Source: an uncultured Collinsella sp.
GTDB taxonomy: Bacteria > Actinomycetota > Coriobacteriia > Coriobacteriales > Coriobacteriaceae
Reading direction: 5' to 3'
DNA length: 64,000 bases
NCBI GenBank assembly: GCA_900540935.1
Contig: UQHW01000010.1
Coordinates: forward strand, 1-64,000
Under the pieces are notes generated by a model. The model saw nothing but the letters and a program-made list of their open reading frames with translations. It ran no database searches and had not been told where the DNA came from. Positions 33,084 to 41,660 of the stretch are shown piece after piece. Positions within the stretch are counted from its first letter, which is position 1, and each line of letters opens with the position of its first letter. The translations under genes and the position numbers were made by a program.

Positions 33084-33776
33084 ATGGTCCTTAGGATCTT
33101 TAAAATCGTCTGGCCAGTGATGCTTACCTATGTTGCAATAGGCGCGCCGTGCGGAATGATCATGGGGCAGACGGGAATGGAGCCCTGGATGGTCTTTGCT
33201 CTGAGCGGCACGTTTGTGACGGGCAGCGGCCAGTTTATGATCTGCAACCTGTGGCTGGCGGGCGTGCCTGCAGCATCGATCGTCGCGAGCGTCGCTGCCA
33301 TCTCCTCGCGCTTTGCGCTTTACTCGGCATCGATCGCGCCGCATCTGACGGGTGCCTCGAAGCGTCAGACGCTGGCTGTTGCCGCGACACTTACCGAGGA
33401 GGCATATGGCATCTCGCTTGCCAGGTTGGTTGAAGGGGAGGATTGGGGCCCGCGCGAGTCCTTTGTGCTCAATGTGATCCTTATCGCAACATGGGGCGTA
33501 TCGTGTACGATGGGCGCCATCGTCGGCGCCGTTGTCGATGTTCCCACCGCCATTGCAGCCTTTGTCTGCACCTCGCTCTTTATCTGCCTGCTCTTTTCGC
33601 AGCGGCTGTCGCGCAGCAACGTTGTCGCGGCGGTTTCGGGTGCGGTGTCCGTCGCCGTATGCAAGTTCTTGGGCCTCACGAATATTGCCGTGCCGGCAAG
33701 CGTCGTGGTCGGCATTGCCATTGCGCTGGCGTGCGATGCTGTATTTGACGGAAGAGGTGTCCGCGATGCCCGTTAA
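33084..33776 (+). CDS. azlC: AzlC-type branched-chain amino acid exporter, large subunit
   Basis: A 230-aa integral membrane protein of the AzlC family (MVLRIFKIVWPVMLTYVAIGAPCGMIMGQTG, GTFVTGSGQFMICNLWLAG). AzlC pairs with the small AzlD subunit to export branched-chain amino acids or analogues. ATG 33084 has GGGAG a few bases before it and gives the usual length; the in-frame TTG 33015 would add 23 residues without a ribosome site. The azlD gene overlaps by 11 nt. No regulator gene is adjacent. Confidence 0.85.
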   Translation: MVLRIFKIVWPVMLTYVAIGAPCGMIMGQTGMEPWMVFALSGTFVTGSGQFMICNLWLAGVPAASIVASVAAISSRFALYSASIAPHLTGASKRQTLAVAATLTEEAYGISLARLVEGEDWGPRESFVLNVILIATWGVSCTMGAIVGAVVDVPTAIAAFVCTSLFICLLFSQRLSRSNVVAAVSGAVSVAVCKFLGLTNIAVPASVVVGIAIALACDAVFDGRGVRDAR

Positions 33777-34089
33777 CGAGTTCTTGGTTCTGTGGCTGTC
33801 GTCGTGGGCTGCTATCGCGTTCTTTCGCATCGCGCCGGCGTTCGCCTTGCGCGGGCGGACCCTGTCGCCCCGCATTACCGAGGCCCTGGGCTATATCCCG
33901 CCCGCTGCCTTTGCCGCGCTGGTCGCCAACGACTTGGTGAGTCCCGGCGCGTTCGACGCGGGGCTCTGGCCTGCCTTGGTTCCCTGGATTGCGGCCGCCG
34001 GCGTCGTGGTCGTGGCGGTCAAGACAAAATCGATGCTGTGGTGCTGCGTCTCGGGCATCGTACTCTATATCGTCTTGAGCCTTATATAG
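33766..34089 (+). CDS. azlD: AzlD-type branched-chain amino acid exporter, small subunit
   Basis: A 107-aa protein with about four transmembrane helices, the partner of AzlC (MPVNEFLVLWLSSWAAIAFFRIAPAFALRGRTLSPRITEALGYIPPAAFAALVANDL). The conserved RG...LSP and IPPA are typical of AzlD. It overlaps azlC by 11 nt, which fits coupled translation of the two subunits; AGAGG lies 10 bases before its ATG. Confidence 0.82.
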   Translation: MPVNEFLVLWLSSWAAIAFFRIAPAFALRGRTLSPRITEALGYIPPAAFAALVANDLVSPGAFDAGLWPALVPWIAAAGVVVVAVKTKSMLWCCVSGIVLYIVLSLI

Positions 34090-34239
34090 GGGTGGCGTCG
34101 CGGGCGCCGAATCTCGTTCCATCCCAACTTGTCGAATTTTTCACCGAGCTGGTCTATTTCTTCTGGTACCATGGTCAAACTTTACTGTAGCAAAGCGTGA
34201 CGTGGGCTTTTGTACCCCGTCAGCGGAAATGGGGGTTTC

Positions 34240-35262
34240 ATGGCACAGGAAGCGACCGCCAACGAGCAAAAGAAATTCAAGGTCCCGCGCATCCCGGGCG
34301 ACATCATGATCTATCCGATGATCGTCGGTCTTTTGCTCAACACCTTCTGCCCGCAGGTTTTTGAGATCGGCGGCTTCTTTACGGCTGCCTGCCGCGGTGG
34401 CTCCAATACCATCGTCGCCGCGATCCTGCTGTTTGTGGGCGCCGGCATCAGCTTTAAGTCCACGCCGGGTGCCATCAAGACCGGTATCGTCGTGCTGATC
34501 CCCAAGCTGGTCGTCGCAGCGGCTCTCGGCCTGGGCGTAGCATATTTCTTTAACGACAACTTCCTGGGTCTGAGCTCCGTGTCTATCATCGGCGGCATTA
34601 CGTTTTGCAACATGGCGCTCTATACGGGCATCATGGGCGAGTTCGGCGATGAGTCCGAGCGGGGCGCCGTCGGTATCCTGTTCTTTACGGCTGGCCCCGC
34701 CGTCACGATGATCATCCTCGGTGTTTCCGGCCTCGCCAACATTCCCATTGGCACCATTATCGGCTCCATCTTGCCACTCGTTATTGGCATGGTTCTGGGC
34801 AACCTGTTCCCGTTTATCAAGAACCTGCTGGTTCCCGGTGCCAATCCCGCGATTGCCGTCATCGGATTTCAGCTCGGTGCGTCCATGAGCCTGTCGAGCT
34901 TTATCACCGGCGGTATTTCTGGCATCTTGCTGGGTCTTGTCACGCTGTTTGTCGTCGGTCCCATCACCTTTGCGTTCGAGCGTCTGTGCGGCGGCAATGG
35001 CAAGGCCGCTGTGGCTTGCTCCACCATTGCCGGCACGGCTATGACCACACCGGTTGCCCTCGCCGAGGTCGCACCGCGCTACGCCGAGCTTGCGCCCACC
35101 GCGTACGCTCAGATCGCCACCGCCGTTATCATCACGGCGATCATGGCTCCGATTCTGACTGGCTGGGTCGATAAGAAGTTCTGCCACGGCGAAGAGGATC
35201 TGTCGGTCGAAGGCGTCGAGGCTATTGAGGAAGCCGTCGCGACCGACATCGACGGCGAGTAA
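34240..35262 (+). CDS. kdgT: 2-keto-3-deoxygluconate permease (KdgT family)
   Basis: A 340-aa membrane protein with about ten helices. It has IPGDIMIYPMIVGLLLNTFCP at the N-terminus, INGGI-type glycine motifs and AGTAMTTPVALAEVAPRY near residue 270, all matching KdgT of E. coli, which imports 2-keto-3-deoxygluconate with protons. ATG 34240 follows GGGGG by 6 bases. The C-terminus has an acidic tail (CHGEEDLSVEGVEAIEEAVATDIDGE). No KDG kinase or uronate genes are next to it, so the physiological substrate could differ. Confidence 0.82.
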   Translation: MAQEATANEQKKFKVPRIPGDIMIYPMIVGLLLNTFCPQVFEIGGFFTAACRGGSNTIVAAILLFVGAGISFKSTPGAIKTGIVVLIPKLVVAAALGLGVAYFFNDNFLGLSSVSIIGGITFCNMALYTGIMGEFGDESERGAVGILFFTAGPAVTMIILGVSGLANIPIGTIIGSILPLVIGMVLGNLFPFIKNLLVPGANPAIAVIGFQLGASMSLSSFITGGISGILLGLVTLFVVGPITFAFERLCGGNGKAAVACSTIAGTAMTTPVALAEVAPRYAELAPTAYAQIATAVIITAIMAPILTGWVDKKFCHGEEDLSVEGVEAIEEAVATDIDGE

Positions 35263-35311
35263 TCGTCGACGCGAGTCAATCAAGCCGGCGTGTGCAATTC
35301 GCGCCGTATGG

Positions 35312-35351
35312 GCGCCCGAACGAGAGCTGTCTTGCAGCAACGTTCGGGCGC
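35312..35351 (+). terminator. hairpin after kdgT
   Basis: GCGCCCGAACG pairs with CGTTCGGGCGC, and an inner GCTG/CAGC pair is present. Only scattered T residues follow, so termination strength is uncertain. Confidence 0.5.
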
Positions 35352-35452
35352 TCTGCTATTATTCCCTTTACCCCTACGGAGTAAGGGGTGTTTATTGCCT
35401 AGACACGAATCGGGCGATTCTGACCACTTGGATATTGAAGGGATGGCGTCTA

Positions 35453-36595
35453 GTGGTTAAGGCACTCAAGATCGAGATATTCCTGCTATGCATGATTATT
35501 CTTATCGGGCTTGCCGTACGAAGCCGTCGCTCCCTGTTCTCGAGCACCCAGCAGCTTTTGTTTAGCATGCTGGGCTACACGTCTGCTGCCTACATTTTCT
35601 TCGATATGATCTGGACGCTCTCGGACGGCGTGAGCACTCCTGTAGGCATCACGGCCAACTGGATTTCCAACGCGGTTTCGTTTTCGCTGTTCGCCATCGC
35701 GTGCCTCATTTGGTTTTTCTATTCCGAGACGATGCAGGGCTCGCGGCTCCTGACCACGCCCTATAGGGTGGTACTTTTAACGTTGCCAACCGCATTGGTG
35801 GTCGTGTTGGCATTTACCAGCTACTGGACGCACACTATGTTCTATATCGATGCGCAGGGCGTATATCGTCGCGGAGCGCTTTATATGACTCAGCCTATCG
35901 TTAGCTACTGCTACGTCATATATACGTCCTTGCATGCCTTTATTCAGGCTCGAAAAGTCGAAAGCCTGCAAACGAAGGCCATCTATCGAACCTTGGCATT
36001 TTTCGCCATTCCGGCCCTGGTGGGCGGTACCTTTCAGGTTGTATTATCGGTGCCCGGCCTTTGTGTCGGCATAATGATTAGCATATTGCTACTCTACATC
36101 ATCTACCAGGAGCACCTGATCTCGACCGACCCGTTGACTGGCCTTAACAATCGCAACCGTTTTGAGACCTATATGCTGTCGCTGTTCTCAAATGTGGATC
36201 AGGCCGAAGATGTGTATCTGCTTATGATGGACGCCGACGGCTTTAAGCAGATTAACGATCACTATGGACATGTGGAGGGCGACCATGCCCTCCAGGTCGT
36301 ATCTGCTACGCTCAAAGAGGTCTGCTCGGCGTCTGGTGGCTTTATCGCACGTTATGGCGGCGATGAGTTCGTGGTGCTCCAAAAGGCGACGGCGGAGCAG
36401 GACATCATAAGCCTGTGTGCGGCAATCAACGATGAGCTCGCACGTGCCGACGTGCCGTATCTGCTGCGGATGTCCATCGGCTACGCACGGGTCGGCGACG
36501 GTGTCGATACCTGGCAAGACTTGCTTCGCGCTGCCGATGTGGAGCTCTACCGCGTCAAGGCCGAGAAAAAGAAAGCCGGCGTCCAGATACGCTAG
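35453..36595 (+). CDS. membrane-bound diguanylate cyclase (GGDEF domain)
   Basis: A 380-aa protein. About seven transmembrane helices occupy residues 5-215, then a linker with the typical LISTDPLTGLNNRNRF, then a GGDEF domain with an intact RYGGDEF. It makes c-di-GMP from GTP. The RxxD inhibitory I-site usually five residues upstream of GGDEF is not present. The start is uncertain: GTG 35453 is used because AGGGATGG lies about 10 bases upstream. The N-terminal membrane region is likely the sensory part. No phosphodiesterase or effector gene is next to it. Confidence 0.8.
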   Translation: MVKALKIEIFLLCMIILIGLAVRSRRSLFSSTQQLLFSMLGYTSAAYIFFDMIWTLSDGVSTPVGITANWISNAVSFSLFAIACLIWFFYSETMQGSRLLTTPYRVVLLTLPTALVVVLAFTSYWTHTMFYIDAQGVYRRGALYMTQPIVSYCYVIYTSLHAFIQARKVESLQTKAIYRTLAFFAIPALVGGTFQVVLSVPGLCVGIMISILLLYIIYQEHLISTDPLTGLNNRNRFETYMLSLFSNVDQAEDVYLLMMDADGFKQINDHYGHVEGDHALQVVSATLKEVCSASGGFIARYGGDEFVVLQKATAEQDIISLCAAINDELARADVPYLLRMSIGYARVGDGVDTWQDLLRAADVELYRVKAEKKKAGVQIR

Positions 36596-36677
36596 AAAAA
36601 GGGGCGCACGCTTGCGTGCGTGGCGGCCCTCAGCTCACCGATGTACTCCAATAAGCTAAAGTGTGCGAACAACCTCT

Positions 36678-36708
36678 CTAAAAAGGTGAGCTCGCTAGGC
36701 CTTTTTAG
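36678..36708. terminator. bidirectional hairpin at the end of the EamA gene
   Basis: CTAAAAAGG pairs with CCTTTTTAG. It overlaps the last codons of the minus-strand gene and lies 80 bp beyond the GGDEF gene, so it could stop transcription from either side. Confidence 0.55.
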
Positions 36709-37630
36709 GTTTGTTGACAATGATGATGCCGCCGCAGACCAAGAGCAGGGCAACGATGACGGTAACGGGGCTCGTGCCAGCACCCTCGCCGAGCAGCAAC
36801 GTGCTCAGAGCTACGCCAAAGACCGGGTTCATAAAGCCAAAGACCGAAACGCGGCTGACGGGGTTGACGGCGAGCAGACGGGACCACAGCGAGTACGCGA
36901 CGGCAGAAATAAGTGCCATATAAATGATGAGTGCGATAGCGGGGGCGATTGCGGTGGGGGATAACGTGCCGCCCATTAAAAACCCGATGGCGGTAAGGAC
37001 CAGACCACCGACTAAAAACTGCCAGCCGGCGAGCAGGACGCCGTCATGCTCGCGCGAGAAGATACCGATGAGGCAGGTCGACAGGGCGCCCGCAACCGTG
37101 GAAGCCAAGATAAAGCCCTCGCCGTCGAGCGTAAAGCCAAAGGTGCCATCCGCGCCCGAAAGGTTGACGAGCGCGACACCGGCAAAGCCCAGCACGCAGC
37201 CGAGCACCTTGGCCACATCGAGCTTTTCGGTGCGAAACGCCAGGGCGGCAAAGAGGATGGCTAGGAAGTTGGCGCTGGCCTCGATGATGGAGCTCGACAT
37301 GGCGCTGGCGCGCGAGAGTCCCAGGTAGAAAAAGAAGTACTGGCCGATAGTCTGGAAGAGCGACAACGTGAGGATGGGCTTGATGTCGCGCGCTTGCGGA
37401 ACGAGCGGACGGCGCTGGGCCGCGCTCATGCCAACAATGACCAGCATGCCGGCAAGGGTGAAGCGCAGACCCGCGAAGAGCAGCTGCGAGGTGCTATCGT
37501 GCGCGGGGATGCCAAAGAGCGCATAGCCGATTTTGATGCAGGGGAAGGCGGAGCCCCAGAGCGCGCAGCAAACGAGGCAGCCCAGGATGAGTCCGGGCAG
37601 GGTGGCGAGATACGGCTTGCGGCTTTCCAT
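36695..37630 (-). CDS. EamA/DMT-superfamily transporter
   Basis: A 311-aa membrane protein with about ten hydrophobic segments in two EamA repeats (residues about 10-150 and 160-300). Each repeat has the family-like glycine/proline pattern (LWGSAFPCIKIGYALFG, ASANFLAILFAAL, MNPVFGVALSTLLLGEG). It probably exports a metabolite such as an amino acid or purine. ATG 37630 has AGGAAGG upstream. It is monocistronic and lies between the terminator of purL and the GGDEF gene. The substrate is not identifiable. Confidence 0.85.
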   Translation of the reverse strand: MESRKPYLATLPGLILGCLVCCALWGSAFPCIKIGYALFGIPAHDSTSQLLFAGLRFTLAGMLVIVGMSAAQRRPLVPQARDIKPILTLSLFQTIGQYFFFYLGLSRASAMSSSIIEASANFLAILFAALAFRTEKLDVAKVLGCVLGFAGVALVNLSGADGTFGFTLDGEGFILASTVAGALSTCLIGIFSREHDGVLLAGWQFLVGGLVLTAIGFLMGGTLSPTAIAPAIALIIYMALISAVAYSLWSRLLAVNPVSRVSVFGFMNPVFGVALSTLLLGEGAGTSPVTVIVALLLVCGGIIIVNKPKKA

Positions 37631-37649
37631 GGTGTCCTTCCTGTATGCG

Positions 37650-37695
37650 CGAAGCAAAAAAGAACCCGCCACCGGGTGTGCCGGTGGCGGGTGTT
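37650..37695 (-). terminator. terminator of purL
   Basis: A perfect 12-bp stem (ACCCGCCACCGG/CCGGTGGCGGGT at 37664-37692) with TTCTTTTTTGC on the minus strand. It lies 38 bp past the purL stop codon. Confidence 0.9.
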
Positions 37696-37729
37696 GTTAC
37701 CCGAGGGGATTGTACCCGATGGGAAAGCT

Positions 37730-40700
37730 TTAAGCGAAGTAGGCTACGCCGCTCTCAAAGATCGGCATGAACTTGTCGCCGGGGACATGCTCGGGCACGT
37801 TGCGGTACAGGTTGTCGCCGCGACGCTCGGCATGGCCCATCTTGCCCAGGACGCGGCCGTCGGGGCTCGTGATGCCCTCGATGGCGAGTGCGGAGCCGTT
37901 GGGGTTGACGGAAAGATCCATGTTGGGCTTGCCGTCCTCGCCCACGTACTGCGTGGCGACCTGGCCGTTGGCAATCAGCTGGGCGAGTACCTCGTCGTTG
38001 GCGACAAAGCGGCCCTCGCCGTGGCTGATGGCGACGGTGTAGGGGTCGTCCAGGCTGCACTGCGACAGCCACGGGGACAGATTGGACGAGATGCGGGTGC
38101 GCACCAGACGGCTCTGGTGGCGGCCGATGGTGTTGAACGTCAGCGTGGGCGCATCGGGCGTGGCGTCGACGATGTCACCGTAGGGCACCAGGCCGAGCTT
38201 GATCAGGGCCTGGAAGCCGTTGCAGATGCCCAGCATCAGACCGTCGCGGGCCTTGAGCAGGTCGCGGACGGCCTCGGTGACCTCGGGAGCGCGGAAGAAC
38301 GCCGTGATGAACTTGGCGGAGCCGTCGGGCTCGTCACCGCCCGAGAAGCCGCCGGGGATCATGACGATCTGGCTTGCACGGATGCGGCGGGCGAGCTCAT
38401 GGGTGCTCTCGGCGACGGCCTCGGGCGTGAGGTTGTTGATCACGAAGGTGTCGGCTTCGGCGCCGGCAGCGCGGAAGGCGCGGGCGCTGTCGTACTCGCA
38501 GTTGTTGCCGGGGAAAACGGGGATGACCACGCGCGGGCGGGCGATCTTGGCGCCACCGTACACATGGATATCCTTGGTGCGGAAGTCGATGGTCTCGACC
38601 TCGGCGGTCTCGCCGGCGCTGCGGTAGGCAAAGACGCCCTCGATGCCGCTCTCCCAGGCCTCCTGGAGCTCGGAGAGCTCGATGACCTCGGAGCCGGTAT
38701 CGATGACATAACCCTCGACGGTGGTACCCAGGGGCTCGACGACAACGCCGTCGGCGACCTCGGGCAGCTCGGCGTCCTCAGCGAGCTCGACGATAAAGCT
38801 GCCGTAGAGCGGGGCGAAGAGGCTCTCTACGTCTACATCCTCGGCAAGCTCGATACCGATCTGGTTGCCGACGCACATCTTAAAGAGGCTCTCGGCGCCG
38901 CAGCCGTAGCCGGGCGTGGAGATGGCTAGGGCGTCACCGGTAGCGGTAAGCGCCTCGACGGCGTCGAACGCTGCGAGCAGCTGCTGGGCGTCGGGACGGT
39001 AATCCTCGCCGTAGGTGGCGGGGGCGATACGGACGACGCGGTGCGTCAGGCCCTTGAACTCGGGGGAGACGGCGCGGGCCGCCTTGCCCACGGCCACAGC
39101 GAAGCTGATCAGGGTCGGCGGAACGTTGAGCTCGCCGGCCTCGTCCTCAAACGAGCCGCTCATGGAATCCTTGCCGCCGATGGCGCCGGCGCCCAGGTCG
39201 ACCTGAGCCATGAGGGCGCCGAGTACTGCTGCCATGGGCTTGCCCCAGCGCTCGGCCTCGGTGCGCAGGCGCTCGAAGTACTCCTGGAAGGAGAGATAGG
39301 CGCGCTTGTGCTCAAAGCCGGCGGCCACGAGCTTGGCGATGGACTCGACCACGGACAGGTAGGCGCCTGCAAACTGGTCGGCTTCCATCAGGTAGGGGTT
39401 GAAGCCCCATGCCATGGCGCTCGCCGTAGTGGTCTCGCCGTCCACGGGGAACTTGGCGACCATGGCAGAGCTCGGAGTGAGCTGCGTCTTGCCGCCAAAG
39501 GGCATGAGCACGGTCGCGGCACCGATGGTGGAGTCGAAGCGCTCGGAAAGGCCCTTGTTGGAGGCGACGTTGAGGTCGGTGACGAGCGAGGTTATGCGCT
39601 CGGCAAGCGTGGTGCCGGCCCAGCTGGGCTGCCACACGCTGCGGGCGCACACGTGGGCGACCTGGTGTTTGGGCGCACCGTTGGAGTTGAGGAACTCGCG
39701 GGACAGGTCGACGATGGCGACACCGTTCCAGGCCATGCGCATGCGCGGCTCGGCGGTAACCTCGGCGATAACGGTCGCCTCGAGGTTCTCCTCGGCGGCG
39801 TAGCCCATGAACTCCTCGACGTCACCGTCGGCGACGGCACAGGCCATGCGCTCCTGGGACTCGGAGATGGCGAGCTCGGTGCCGTCCAGACCGTCGTACT
39901 TCTTGGTCACGGTGTCCAGGTCGACATACAGGCCGTCGGCAAGCTCGCCCACGGCGACCGAGACGCCGCCGGCGCCAAAGTCGTTGCAGCGCTTGATCAG
40001 GCGGCAGGCGTCGCCGCGACGGAACAGACGCTGCAGCTTGCGCTCGACCGGGGCGTTGCCCTTCTGGACTTCGGCGCCCGAGGTCTCGATGGACTCGGTG
40101 TTCTGGGTCTTGGAGGAGCCGGTGGCACCGCCGATGCCGTCACGGCCGGTACGGCCGCCCAGCAGGATGATCTTGTCGGTGGGGGCGGGGCACTCGCGGC
40201 GCACGTGGTTTGCCGGGGTAGCGCCTACGACGGCGCCGACCTCCATGCGCTTGGCCACGTAGCCGGGGTGATAGAGCTCGTTGACCTGGCCGGTGGCAAG
40301 ACCGATCTGGTTGCCGTAGCTGGAGTAGCCGGCGGCAGCGGTGGTCACGAGCTTGCGCTGCGGCAGCTTGCCCTCGAGCGTCTCGGACACGGGGACGGTG
40401 GGGTCGCCGGCACCGGTGACGCGCATGGCCTGGTACACGTAGCTGCGGCCCGAGAGCGGGTCGCGGATGGCGCCGCCCACGCAGGTGGCGGCACCGCCGA
40501 AGGGCTCGATCTCGGTCGGGTGGTTGTGGGTCTCGTTCTTAAACAGGAACAGCCAGTCCTGCTCCTCGCCGTCGACATCGACCTTCACCTTGACGGTGCA
40601 GGCATTGATCTCCTCGGACTCGTCGACATCGGTCATGACACCGGTCTTCTTAAGGTACTTGGCGCCGATGGTGCCCATGTCCATGAGGCAGACGGGCTTG

Positions 40701-41476
40701 GCGTCGCGACCGAGCTCGTGGCGCATCTCCATGTAGCGGTCGAAGGCCTGCTGCACCACGGCGTCGTCGATCGTCACGTCGTCCAGGACGGTGCCGAAGG
40801 TGGTGTGGCGGCAGTGGTCGGACCAGTAGGTGTCGATCACGCGGATCTCGGTGATGGTGGGGTCGCGATCCTCATCGCGGAAGTACTGCTGGCAGAAGGC
40901 GATGTCCGCCTCGTCCATGGCAAGGCCGCGCTCAGCGATAAAGGCGGCAAGGCCGGCCTCGTCGAGCTCGCGGAAGCCGTCGAGCACCTCGACGGGCTGG
41001 GGCTCGGGGGTCTCCATGTGCAGCGTCTCGGGCAGATTGAGCGAGGCGATGCGGGCCTCGACGGGGTTTACCACGTAGTGCTTGATGGCCTCGATGGCAG
41101 CCTCGTCCAAGTCGCCCGAGATCATATAGACCTTGGCGGAGCGCACGGCGGGGCGCTCGCCCTGGCTGATGAGCTGCACGCACTCGCTGGCGGAGTCGGC
41201 GCGCTGGTCAAACTGGCCAGGCAGGAATTCGACGGCAAAGACGGCGCCATCGCTTGCGGGGAGCTCGTCATAGGTCACATCGACCTGGGGCTCGCTAAAG
41301 ACGGTCGGGACGCAAGAGCGGAAGAGCTCCTCGTCGATGCCCTCGACGTCGTAGCGGTTGATGATCCTCAGGGCCTCGATGCCCTGAATGCCGAGAATCT
41401 CGGTCAGCTCGCCCTTGAGCTGCTGAGCCTCGACGTCGAACCCGGGTTTCTTCTCCACGTAGATACGAGAGACCAT
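37730..41476 (-). CDS. purL: phosphoribosylformylglycinamidine synthase, fused synthetase-glutaminase form
   Basis: A 1248-aa protein covering the entire PurL/PurQ reaction: FGAR + glutamine + ATP to FGAM in purine synthesis. The N-terminal linker domain leads to DTYWSDHCRH, ETHNHPTEIEPFGGAATCVGG, and the ATP-grasp-like domains. The class I glutamine amidotransferase at the C-terminus (from about residue 960) has nucleophile C1085 in GICNG and a His in SHGEGRF. ATG 41476 follows AGGAACC. The length matches the Gram-negative-type long PurL and differs from the three-part PurS/Q/L of many Gram-positives. No other pur genes are adjacent. Confidence 0.93.
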   Translation of the reverse strand: MVSRIYVEKKPGFDVEAQQLKGELTEILGIQGIEALRIINRYDVEGIDEELFRSCVPTVFSEPQVDVTYDELPASDGAVFAVEFLPGQFDQRADSASECVQLISQGERPAVRSAKVYMISGDLDEAAIEAIKHYVVNPVEARIASLNLPETLHMETPEPQPVEVLDGFRELDEAGLAAFIAERGLAMDEADIAFCQQYFRDEDRDPTITEIRVIDTYWSDHCRHTTFGTVLDDVTIDDAVVQQAFDRYMEMRHELGRDAKPVCLMDMGTIGAKYLKKTGVMTDVDESEEINACTVKVKVDVDGEEQDWLFLFKNETHNHPTEIEPFGGAATCVGGAIRDPLSGRSYVYQAMRVTGAGDPTVPVSETLEGKLPQRKLVTTAAAGYSSYGNQIGLATGQVNELYHPGYVAKRMEVGAVVGATPANHVRRECPAPTDKIILLGGRTGRDGIGGATGSSKTQNTESIETSGAEVQKGNAPVERKLQRLFRRGDACRLIKRCNDFGAGGVSVAVGELADGLYVDLDTVTKKYDGLDGTELAISESQERMACAVADGDVEEFMGYAAEENLEATVIAEVTAEPRMRMAWNGVAIVDLSREFLNSNGAPKHQVAHVCARSVWQPSWAGTTLAERITSLVTDLNVASNKGLSERFDSTIGAATVLMPFGGKTQLTPSSAMVAKFPVDGETTTASAMAWGFNPYLMEADQFAGAYLSVVESIAKLVAAGFEHKRAYLSFQEYFERLRTEAERWGKPMAAVLGALMAQVDLGAGAIGGKDSMSGSFEDEAGELNVPPTLISFAVAVGKAARAVSPEFKGLTHRVVRIAPATYGEDYRPDAQQLLAAFDAVEALTATGDALAISTPGYGCGAESLFKMCVGNQIGIELAEDVDVESLFAPLYGSFIVELAEDAELPEVADGVVVEPLGTTVEGYVIDTGSEVIELSELQEAWESGIEGVFAYRSAGETAEVETIDFRTKDIHVYGGAKIARPRVVIPVFPGNNCEYDSARAFRAAGAEADTFVINNLTPEAVAESTHELARRIRASQIVMIPGGFSGGDEPDGSAKFITAFFRAPEVTEAVRDLLKARDGLMLGICNGFQALIKLGLVPYGDIVDATPDAPTLTFNTIGRHQSRLVRTRISSNLSPWLSQCSLDDPYTVAISHGEGRFVANDEVLAQLIANGQVATQYVGEDGKPNMDLSVNPNGSALAIEGITSPDGRVLGKMGHAERRGDNLYRNVPEHVPGDKFMPIFESGVAYFA

Positions 41477-41627
41477 TGGTTCCTGCCTTCCTGATCGGTT
41501 GGGCGTACGGTACGGTATGCGGCAGCGGTCGGTTTGCGGGGCAAGCCTCGCGGTCGCCTTGAGCCACATGTTTGTAAACCTCACTATGATACGACAGCTC
41601 GCGGCGCGTAGAGGACGGCGAGGGTGC

Positions 41628-41633
41628 TACAGT
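41628..41633 (+). promoter_or_regulatory. extended -10 element of the antiporter gene
   Basis: TGC-TACAGT lies 28 bp ahead of ATG 41661 in the divergent region to purL. No good -35 box is needed for an extended -10 promoter. Confidence 0.35.
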
Positions 41634-41660
41634 GAAGCTCAAACAAGAGAAAGGCATCAC

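Noticed and set aside
39041..41494. An 817-codon plus-strand open frame across purL
   Set aside because: Leucine/glycine/histidine-rich translation without domain features, antisense to an unmistakable PurL.
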